This document shows, one piece after another, positions 38,401-50,400 of a DNA stretch of 64,000 nucleotides (the first letter of the stretch is position 1; each line of letters starts with the position of its first letter). Source of the DNA: Melieria omissa (taxonomy: Eukaryota > Arthropoda > Insecta > Diptera > Ulidiidae); assembly GCA_963971225.1 (NCBI GenBank), contig OZ020267.1:150651920-150715919 (forward strand), written 5' to 3'. The position numbers were made by a program, and so were the translations under genes. The notes beneath the pieces were generated by a model, which had not been told where the DNA came from, did not search any database, and saw only the letters and a list, made by a program, of their open reading frames with translations.

Positions 38401-41400
38401 CACATTTTGCAATACTAAAAAAGCTGCAATAAACCCAATTAAACTAATATCAGAAAACTAAAAGTTAACATAAAAATGTGTTCCAACTTTTTTTATTAAG
38501 TACTTAGTACAACAAATTCAAGTACTAAAAAATAAACTCAAATGCATGTTTTACTAAAAATCTGCAAAAACCATAATGTGAAAACCAAGTACTAAACAGC
38601 AAAATAAAGTCAACTAAAAAAAGCCAAAAACATAAATAGATAGATAGTTCTAAAATCTTATTATTAGGTACTATACACGTACTAAAAGGCACGTTTTACT
38701 AAAAAACTGTTATTATTATTATTATATTTTTTATGCTGTACGAAGCGACACAATAAAGTCACTAAAAACTAAAGCTAAACATAAATATATAGTTCTAAAA
38801 TGGTACTATTAAGTACTAAAACAGAAACTAAAATGGATTTTTTACTGAAAAATGCTGCAAAAACCACAATGTGATAAACCAAGTACTAAACGGCAAAATA
38901 AAGTAAACTAAAAGTAACCAAAAACATAAATAGAAAGTTCTAAAACAAAATTATTTGGTACTAATACACGTACTAAAATGTACGGTTCACTAAAAAAAGA
39001 ACAATAGAAGTACTAAAAGTTAAACGAAAATTCAATTTTTACTGAAAGTGTTGCAAAAACCACTAAACGACAAAATAAAGTTAACTAAAACTAACAAAAA
39101 ACATAAGCAGACAGTTCTAAAATTTTATTATTAGGTTCTAAGAAACGTACTAAAATGTACGGTTTACTAAAAAAAGAACAATCAAAGTACTAAAATTTAG
39201 ACTAAAATGCATGTTTTACTGAAAGTGCTACAGCAACCCTTAAACGACAAAATAAAGTTAACTGAAACTAACCAAAAACATATATAGATAGTTCTAAAAC
39301 GTTATTATTAGGTACTAATACTAACGAAGAACAATAATTTATATATTAGTATTATTGATTGTTATCCAGTACGAAACGACACAGTAAATCAACTCAAAGC
39401 TAAAACTAAACATAAATAGATAGTTCTGAAATGGTACTATTTAGTACTAAAATTCAAATTAAATGCACGTTTTACTTAAGAAACGACAAGAACCACAAAA
39501 TACTTGATCAACTCCTTCACAGACAAAAATTAAAATGAAACAAAAAATTAACATAAATAAATATTCCTTAAATGTTATTTTTTAGTACTAACATAAACAC
39601 TAATGATTATAAAATTTACACTTTATCATAAAAGCTATAAAAGATGCTTTCAAAATTAAAAACATTGCTTTTAGAACATTTTTAAGTACTAAATTCCGTT
39701 CTAAAATGTTATTTTTAAGTACTAAAATAAAACCTAATTATTATAAAATTCGCACTTTACTAAAGAAGAACAAACAATGCACTAAATGAAGTACTAAGCT
39801 GTAAAAAATTCTTTCAAAATTAAAATCACTACTTTTAGAACATTGTTAAGTACTAAATTGCGTTCTATAATGTTATTTTTAAGTACTAAAAATAAAAATA
39901 ATGATTATAAAATTCACACTTTACTATAAAGAAAAGCAATATTGCTCTAAATGAAGTACTAAACTGTAAAACACGCTTTCAAAATTAAAAACACTGCTTT
40001 TAGAACATTGTTGAGTACTAAATATATGTTATTTTTAGGTACAAAAATAAAAACTAGTTATTAGAAAATTCGCACTTTACTATAAAGAAAAACAAGAATG
40101 CACTAAATGAAGTACTAATCTACAAAAGACGCCCTAAAAACTAAAAACACTGCTTTTAGAACATTATTAAGTACTTAATTAAAAATTAAATGAAGTACTA
40201 AGCTGTAAAATATGCTTTCAAAATTAAAAACACTATATTTAGAAAATTTTTAAGTACTAAATTGTGTTCTAAATGTTATCATTAAGTACTAAAATCACAA
40301 CTTATGATTATTAAATTCACACTTTACCATAAACAAAAACAACAATGCACTAAATGAAGTACTGCGCTACAAAAGACGCCTTCAAATTAAAAAATTTTGC
40401 TTTTACAACATTTTTAAGTACTAAAATGCTCTCTAAATCAACTTACACTAAACCAAATCTACAACTCTAATAAACTTCACTGAAAATTAATCACCAAATC
40501 AACTCCTTAATGCCAAATTAAAATCTAAATCTCTTCAACTCTAACGTCAATGTACGAAATCAAGTACCAAAGCCCAACCAAGCAACACCAACAAATTAAT
40601 AGTTTACATTGAAATTCGTCTCGCTCAGCGCGAAACACTCGCACTTCATTGTTGTGTGGCCGACGGCCGCCCAAGTGCACCTCGAAATATGCGCCTAGCA
40701 TGCAACATGCTACGAACGAGATAATTGCCATCATCAATGCTCAGCACAGATTCTAGATTACATAAAGCAAAGATCTTATTGCACTGCTCGCCTTGCTCGA
40801 TCGCGATGGCGGATGGCCAACACGCCACGCCAGCCAACGGTTTACATTTCAAGCTCAGCTCAGGCTCAGTGTTATCTAATATTATTTCATTGGATTCTAT
40901 TGTTTGGCAGCGGCTTGCCGACATTGTTATTGTTGTGATGCTAGCAACAATTGTTGTTCACTTTGAATGCAACAGGTGAATTGTACAACAACAAAAGAAA
41001 TTGCTTCCTGCTACAATCGAAAGAGTCGACGGAGAAAGCGTGTAGCGGCTGCATCACGTCGCATTCACTGACATACGGACGCCATATTTGACTGATGTGT
41101 GTGTTTCGCGGAATCAGAAATTGCGCCGCTGTTGAGTTAATCTAAACAGAAATGCAATTGCAAGAAGTTTGGATTGTGATGTGTTCATAAATTTTGCACA
41201 CCTTCTTGCATGCCGACAGTGGGCACAACACCAACACCAACACACACACACACACACACACACAGCCATTAAGACACATTCCGGCACGTTGTATGAGTAG
41301 TTGGCGTTGAGCGTTGAATTTATTATATAAGGGATAATGTTTATTAGTGAATTCTCAGGAAAACCTATTTCAGTGTGTCTGTGTGTGTGTGCGGGAAGAC

Positions 41401-44400
41401 ATAATCAGATAATTCTTGGTTGAAGTACACAAATGGGAGTGAGTAATTTTTTTTTTTTTTTAATGAAAATATATTTAAGTTCGCCAAAGCTGGGGGGATT
41501 ATTGAGGTTTACTTTTCAACTATTCTATTCTATATTAATTGAGTTAAGTAATTCAATGTTTACTGCTGGACAAAGCAAGTCAGATGGTGAGCATTTTGTA
41601 TCTAAACACAGTCAACTTGAAATGGTGGACATATTTTTTTGGCAACTTTAATTGAGCAGAAATGATTGGGGTCTCATTAGATTGGGATGCTCTCTGCCCG
41701 GCCAAAGCACATAAAGCACGCAATGAGATCGACCGATAATTGAAAATTGTACACAAAGCACAACAATGTAGCGAATGTGACTGCTTAGGAAGAGTAAGAA
41801 AAAATTAAAAAATTGAAAAAATTATTCTCAGTGGCTCACAAGATGAAAATATCATTAGAAAAGAATAAATTCATATGTAATTCAAAACCCATCTGCCTCA
41901 CCACAGCTTATGTTGATTGGTTGCGCCAATTCAAACACAATTAAATTCAATCCAGTCAAATCAATTTCAAAAAATTCTGCTGCGCATTTGGATGAACAAA
42001 ACACTTCAACAAATCTGACAGCTAATAGCCAAACCTCTTCCACTCAAGGTTAAGTCCAAAAAATTCAAACACCCAGTATGAAAAAAAAAAAAACAAAAAT
42101 CAACCAGATGCGCTTAATTACAGCAACAGAAGCGCACATCAACATTACAGATGCTAGCAGCAAATTTCCGGCGCTGCTGCTGGTCAAACTGTACGACTGC
42201 TATATGAGTTTGTGTGTGTGTGTGTGTTCGGCGGGCGCCATTTTAACACGCTTTGCTTAAGATCAAGTTCACCCATTAAACTTTTGCAGCTAGTTTTGCT
42301 GCCTGCAAGTCTCTTCAGTTGTACATCCAACTGTCTCTCAGTCTGTCTGTCTGTTTGTAGAGACAAACAAATATACATAGACATTTGTTCATTTGTCGGT
42401 CTGTTCATTTGTCTAGTCTAGTTTTTCGCCTATCGCCTGACACCTAAACCGCCACACTCGAAACACATCTAAGCCACTTGACCACTTTGTCGCACAGCAG
42501 CGATTCTTGTTTTTCAATGTGGTCGGCTTGTGGCCGGTGTTCGGTTGCACTGGTCTGACTGCCGCATAACGGTACACTGTCCATTCAAACTGTAGAGTAT
42601 ACATCAAAGCATAACACAAAAAAAAACAAAAAAAAAAACCAAACATGAATAACAAACAAAAACAACAAATTAACCTCTAAAGTGGCAACACCTGTCGCCA
42701 CAATATGATTTTGCGTTTTATTTTCCATCAATGTGTGTGTGAGTGTATATCAGTATGCGTGTGTTTTTTGCGCATGCGCCGCGTTGTCCACTCTGTTCAT
42801 AACTCAAAGTCAGCGACACGGCATCGTTAACGCATCGAAGAAGTGCAGTTATGCAATGTGCAGTTGCCGCAATTTGCTTAGACGTGCCAAGTGCTGAAGC
42901 GTGCAGGCGCGTATTGAGGTTGACTGCGTGGTGGGAAGAGGCGCGAATTGGTTTTCGTTTTTTTTTTTTGTGATTTTTCATTACTTGTTCGCAATGCGCC
43001 ATCGAACCAAGGAAAGCCAATGAGTGCGCGTTTTGAATTTCCTCTATGAAGTAGAAAAGTAGAAAACCGTTTTCTGCATCACAAGACAGACAGGAAGAGA
43101 GAGAGAGAGAAAATTATGAAGACTATTCAACTGTTAAGCTAATTTGTAAATCCGGCTTCTATCTTTGGCAAAATATACTGCCAGCAAATCTGCATAGAAG
43201 TGTACAGTTTTTATTATAAAATGTACCTTTTCGATTTTATATAATTTGAAATTTCGTTGGAACTACTTAGGCTGCCTTTTATATTTTTTCAATAGAGATT
43301 GTCTCGAATCTCGATGGTTTTCGAAAAATCTGAGATTGCCATGGAAAAGTTTATAATTTTTTAGCATAAACGTACTTAGAACATTTTGATGTTGAAGCGC
43401 TATTTGTGTTGTTTACACTGACTTGAAAAATTCATCTCGATCGAAAAATGTATTTAACTCGTGAACATTTTCAAGCAATAATTTTTTACGATTTCCGAAG
43501 TGAAGTAACTTCGATCGCCTTCATTCCGCATTTAATGATGAAGCACCAACCCTCCAGACATAATTTAGTTAACTAGTTTAATGAATTCAAGCGTGGTCGC
43601 CGCTTGCTCCAGGACGAATTTCGTTAAGGTCGTCCAAAATCGCTCATTGTGCCAGAAACCATCGATGCTGTACGTAAACTGATAACGACAGATCGTCATG
43701 TGACATACCGTGAGATAGAGGCATCCTTGGGCATTAGTTTCAAGTTGCATGAACATTTAGCTGTCATAAAGATTTGTTCTCGTTGGATCCCGCATAATTT
43801 GGCCATCGCTCAAAAAAAGGCTCGTGTCGATTGGTGCAAAGAAATGGTGGAAAAATTCAATCGCAGTACTTCAAAAGACGTTTATAAGATCGTGACAGGT
43901 GACGAATCATTAATATATGCGTATGAGCCCGAAATAAAATAGCAATCGACCGTGTGGGTCTTCAAAGACGAGCCAAATCCAACAAAAGTTGTTCGGGCAC
44001 GCAGCACATCGAAGAAAATGGTCGCCTGTTTCTTTGGCAAAACTGATCATGTGGCTATTGTGCCGTTAGATCAACGTAGAACAGTAAATTCTGAGTGGTA
44101 CACAACAATTTTTTTGACAGAAATGTTCAATGAAATACGGAAAAACAACCGCCGACGCCGAATCATTCTTCACCAGGACAACCAGGCGCGCTCTCACACA
44201 TTGGCCTATTTGATTGACCAAAGCATCGATTTAAAGGGTCATCCGCCATACAGCTCTGACCTAACACCCAATTACTTATTTTTATTTCCGCACATCCACA
44301 AAAAATTGCATGATCAACGATTTTCATTGCCAGAAGTTGCTGCTGAAGCATTCAAAAACCATGTTTTGGAGGTGTCTCAATCGGAGTGGAAAAAGGGCTT

Positions 44401-47400
44401 TGACAATTGGTTTTAGTGCATTAAAAAATGTAGAAATCTTCAAGGAGAATACCTTGAAAAGCAATTAAACCATTTTGATGACAACAAAATACATTTTCAT
44501 CCTTTTTTCAAAAACATAAAAGGCAACCCTCGTATTTAGAACATTTTAAATTGAAATTATCTTCAGACCTTTCTAACAACTGAAGCCTTCAAACAAAATC
44601 TCCACTAAACCAACTACAATTGCCACGGTATTAATTCAAAAGGTCTGCATTGCAACACTGACGACATTGTTTTATGTGCCACACATACACTCACAGTCTC
44701 AATGAACGGCACATTAACTTTGTTTATAAGCGGACATTAGCGCTAATCTGCGCCCGACTCGGCTAAAATGCCAGCATACCAACGCTAATAACACGATCAA
44801 CTGATAGTTCCATAGATAAATGCGCAGCTAGCCAAGTACATTTTTAGTTGTTGTTGTTCTTGTTGTTGTGCGCTAAAAGTTGACTACACTACTAAGAGGG
44901 GAAAGAATTGCATAAATTTACAAGCCAAATCGGCACAAAGAGCAACGTCGCAGTAATTATGTGTAACTGCTGCCGTGCGGCCAGCGTTGAGCCGAAGATG
45001 GGCCGAGCGGAAAGACTCATTAACATAATGCAACAGCGGCCGGCATGCCGCGCAAAAGGTGCCAACCAAGTGATGGCATCCGACGCAAGGAAGCGCTGCA
45101 ATGTGAGCCCTAAGCGGCGCGCTGCCGCCGCGCTGTGGCCTCCTTCGAACGTTTACCATATTAAGTTGAGCTGTGTTGTGTCACGATGGTGAACGAAACG
45201 TCACGATTTGCGTTATTGTTGGAAAGTTGGCAGCAAGTGTTAAAATTGCCCAGCCAAACAACAGTGGCAAAGCGAGTTGTTAGCACTGGTTAGAGCCCGT
45301 TTTGGCGTTGGAGAAGACACTTTGCCAAAGTGACAATTAATTTGAATTTTGATTTAATGCATTGCGGAATGTGAATGCAAAACATGGTAGTGGCAGAATT
45401 TTGTTGCGCAAATACATGAAATGTTTATGACTTAATATGTGCAGCAATAGAAAGAATTGTAAAAAATAGGGAAAATAAAATAGTTTAGCTAACAGCAAAC
45501 TGCGCTCACTTGGCGGTTTTTAACTGGGCCAGATTGTACTGACGGATAAAATATCAACAAGTACAACTAAAACAAAAGTGCACAACAACAAAAACTTATA
45601 AATAAAACAACATCAATGCAAAAGTGTTCCTTTTTTTCATTGCTCTCTTTCACGTTCACTCGGTTAATTTTATGTGTTTTTCTTTGTTTTGTTTTTTTGT
45701 TTTGTTTTTCGATTTTATAGCGGCAGATCGGCTGCAATTGATAAGCCACCATATTATGAATTACTGTGGCAATGCTGGCTGCCGCCGAACCTTACTGCCA
45801 CATTTTGCATATCATTATGTGGCACAACAAGTAAAACAAAACACAGAAAAACGCACAAAATGTGGCAAAAATGAATGCAACGCTATACGCAGCTATCGAG
45901 CGCAAAGAGAGCAAAGACAAGAGACTCGAAGTAAAATTCAAAATAAGAAGCCGCTGAAAAAAGTCGCTGTGGCCACATTGACACGCCTAATTACGGTCGA
46001 TGCTGTTGCCACAAGGCAGTCGATGCAACAGGCCAGCAAGTCAGGCAGCCAGCAATGAATTCGTTCGTCATTTAATTAATGTGCCGCTAATGATGACAAG
46101 CAGCGGTGCGACTATGTGCTGAAATATATTTTTAATGTTTTTAAGCATTTTTACAAATCAATAAAATTATTTTGAATAACAATAATTGTTGATAATTTTG
46201 GTTTCTTTTTGTTTATATTTTTTTTATTTTATTAATAATTTTTAATGATTCTAAACATTTTTACAAATCAATAAAATCTTTTGGTATTATAATAGTTATT
46301 AATATTTTTGGTTTATTTTTGTTAATATTTTCTTTATTTTGTTAATAGTTTTTAATGATTTTAACCCTTATTCTCATACCCGGGTACCCGGGTGCCCACT
46401 GCGATGTATTTTCGGGAAAAAAACTGACAAATAATAAAAATTTTTTTTTACCTTCCGGATCCTCGTTATTTAGGTGAAAAGCGAACAAATCATATCAAAA
46501 TTTTATAAACACTTTTTAATTAACAAAATATTGAAAACTTAAAAATTTCATGAAATGGGTACCCGGGTACCCCGGGTGCCAAACGACGCACAATGGGGTA
46601 AACATGTCGAAAACCCGCGCATTACGGCTAATCTTAAAGTTACGGGCCTAACTTTTTTTTTTTATTTTTCGTAATCTGCATGCATGTAGCAGTCAGAAAA
46701 TGCTTTTTGCATGTAAATTGGACCGAAACTGTCTGCTGTATAGCCGTTCAAAGTTGGGTGTTTTTATACTCAATATCATTTTGTCGATGCAACTATTTTG
46801 ATGGTGATGCTGAAATGTCAATTAATCAATCAATTAAATCGTTATTTTTAAATATAATCAAATAATTTTTGGTACATACAATAAGCATATTCCTACATTT
46901 AATTTGACATATAATTGTTTTCCATGGCACATTTTCTTGTAAAGATATAAGTTCTCAAAGTTTGGGCAAAAACAACGATTTTATTAGGAAAATGTCCTAC
47001 TTTCGTGGTGTATAACTTTTATGGATAATCATGGATAATCGAAAATCTTTAGGGAAGGTAAGTAGGAACCTTCATAAAAAAAATGATACCCAACTTGTCT
47101 GTGGAAAGCTGCGGAATGGTTAGATTTTTGGACTTGTATTCACTTCTCTTAGTAAGAAAAGAAATATATATGAACTGAAAACTTTTTAACGCGCGTATGG
47201 GTCGGTACGTTTATAACACTTGGTGCATATATATAGTATTAAAAAAAATAAATAAAGTAAAAATATATGTGATTTATCACCTGAATTAATAAATATGCTA
47301 AAAAAAATATTTTGTATCAATTTTTTCGGCGGGTACGCAGGATGATTCTTGAAAAAGGCAATATATTTCAATAAAACTTTGTGTGGAATTTACGAGTGAC

Positions 47401-50400
47401 CTAACTAAACTCTGACGTAAAAATGGGAATGGAGCGCCCACTTTTAAGTAGGGTTGCCATATAAGCATACTTGGTTAAATTGGGAAAATGTATTATATTT
47501 ATATACTTACCAACGTCATCTGCCCTTTTGTGATTATTTATAACGGTAAGTGGGCATGGTACTCCCTATTAACCCGTTATGAGCCGTATCAACCCGTATC
47601 AAATGGTTTTTGCTTAAATACGAATTACGCTACATGTATGTGTTTTATGTGGGTGTTTTATGAAAGGAGGAAAAAATGGGGGCGTGGCTACAATCTAGAG
47701 TATTTATAAGTCAGTTTGGGTCGATTTAAATACTTTAACTTTGGTTTTGTTTTTTACTAATGAAGATTTTAAAAGTGCCTAATTGCCGACTGTAGGGTGC
47801 CGGTGCACGGTACAGTAAATCAAATAAATTATGGTGAACAAATCTCTGAAGAGTCCTGAAGGAGATGTCCAAATTTGAGGTATTTATCTTTAACCGTATA
47901 GATACTACAGCATAAAATAGGCAATGCGCGGGTTTTTGGCATGTTTACCCCATTGTGCGACGTTAGTAAGTTTGGGTATGAGAATAAGGGTTAAACAAAT
48001 TTACAAATCAATGAAATCTTTTTGTATTATAATAATTATTAATATTTTTAATTTATTTTTACATATATTTTTTTAAATAATTTTCATTAATTTTAAACAT
48101 TTTTACAAATCAATGAAATCTTTTTGTTATAATAATTATTACTATTTTGGTTACTTTTTTTTAATAATTTTTTATAATTTGTGTTTTTAAATATGGTTTT
48201 TTTTTTGTTTTTAATTTTTTTATTTTTTTTTAATCTTTTTAAAAGTTTTTATTATTTGAAATCAGTTTGGGCAACGTTTTTTTTAAACAACAATTTTTTA
48301 AAAATCCACAACTGTTATTTTGGGTATCTGATTTATAATAATTTTAAACATGTTTATGAATCAATAACATTTTAATTTACTTTTTTGATAATAATTTGAA
48401 TCATAATATTTTTTTTATAATTTTGGTTTTTTGTTTTGTTAATATTTTATTGTTTTTTTTAATAATTTTTAATAATTTTAAACATTTTTACAAATCAATA
48501 AAATCTTTTTGTGTTATATTTATTAATAATTTTGGTCTAATTTTGTACATATTTTTCATATTTTTTAAAATGATTTTTATAATTTATTTTACTATTTTTA
48601 TATTTTTTATTTTTTTGTTTTATACTTTTTATATATTTTTTTAAATCTTTTTATAATTTTTCATAATTTTAAATCAGTTTGGGCAACGTTTTCTATTTGT
48701 TATAAAATGCAAAACTGTTATTTTGTGTACCCGATTTTTAATAACTTTTAACATTTTTACAAATCAATAAAATCATCTTGAATTATAATAAATTTTGATA
48801 ATATTTGATTTTTTTTTTTAATATTTTTTTCATAATTTGTTAAAATTCATATTTTCTATATTTTATTCATATTTTCTTTATTTTCATATTTTTTATATAT
48901 TTCTTAATTTTAATAATTTGTTATCAGTTTTATTTGCTGAATTTTTTCATTATGTGGCAAAAGTAATATTATTATTTTTTAATTAAAAACATTATTTGAA
49001 AATAAATTTTAAAAAAGTATTTATAAAATATTAATTTTTTTTTGTTTTATAATTTTTATATTTTTTATAATCTTTTTATAATTTGTTATTATTTTAAGTC
49101 AGTTTGGACAACTTTTTAGGTTTTTTTTTTTTTAACCATAACTATTATTTTGTGTCCCTGTTTTTTAATGATTTGAAACATTTTCACAAACCAATAAAAT
49201 TATTTTGAATTATAAGAATTTTTTATAATTTTTAGTTTATTTTTTTTATATTTTTTTCATAATTTGTTATCATTTTTTTATTTTTATAATTTTGTTGTTT
49301 TATAATTTTTTATATTTTATAATAATTTTTTATAATTTAAATAATTTTTTGTCAGTTTGAGTTCCTGAATTTTTTTTCATCAGGTGTAAAAAGTTAGATT
49401 AGTTTTTCTAAAATATTCAAATATTTTTTGAAACTTATTTGCCACTTTTAGTTAATCAAAAAATATATTTATAAAATATTTGAATGCTACCTAAGCTTCA
49501 AAAAATCTCTATGTGGCTCTTAATAAACAGTAAATTGTGACATTTTGATTTACCAAATCTCAATTGCACTGCACAATTTGGGTCATAATGACAGAGGGGG
49601 ATTGCCTGTGTCATTATGACCCAACTTTTTCAATCTTGATTTAAAAAAATTTTAAATTTTTGTTGTATCTTTCTGTCACCGTGAAATCATCTTCAGCGCT
49701 TCGTCTACTTCTCATCCTGTTAATATTTTATATTTTTTCTTTATATCTGTTTAATTTTTTGTTAATTTCTCAGCCATAATTATAATTATCACACAGCTAC
49801 TTGAAATTATTTCATGCCGCATTACAGCAACGACCTCGAATGCGGCCATTGTTGTCGCTTTGTGGCGCCACCCTGCTGGCTTGGCCGTTATTTGCTAATT
49901 ACTTATATTTACTTGTATCATATTTTAAAGCCACACTGACTACTCACTGCGCACCTTTGACCAACTAGAACAAAAACACAAAAACAACAAAATCTGCAAA
50001 TCTTTTAAATGTCAAAGTTACGTCATGCGTAGGCCTCGGTGATTCAACGTAGAACGTTGTAATTTTTAATTTTTCGCTAACCTTGATTTCTTACCTTAAA
50101 CACATACACGCATAAATATATGTTATATGTTATGTTATATGTTTATATATATATATGTATATATATGTTTGTATTGCGTAGCACAATTAATTTCCCTCTG
50201 CTCAGCAATGATTTGAATTTTCACGCATGAACTCATGTCGAGTGTGTGTCGGTCGGGAAAAACGCCAAGCATCAAACAAAATGTGGATGTCATAATTTTT
50301 GTTTTTGTTTCTACAAGTTCGACGTCTGATAATTGGCACAACAATTAAACACTAAATTAGTTTTAGTGTAATAAAAAAGTGTGACGGTTTTTTGTTTTCC

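Noticed and set aside
45624..46058. 144-codon plus-strand frame in intron 4
   Set aside because: It starts in a T-rich tract giving Phe/Leu runs, then continues as a Lys/Gln-rich region. There is no recognisable family.
46680..47709. Open frames of 61 and 73 codons within the piggyBac-like element as transposase remnants
   Set aside because: Neither shows an acidic catalytic motif or a cysteine-rich C-terminus. They are too short and lie in AT-rich filler.
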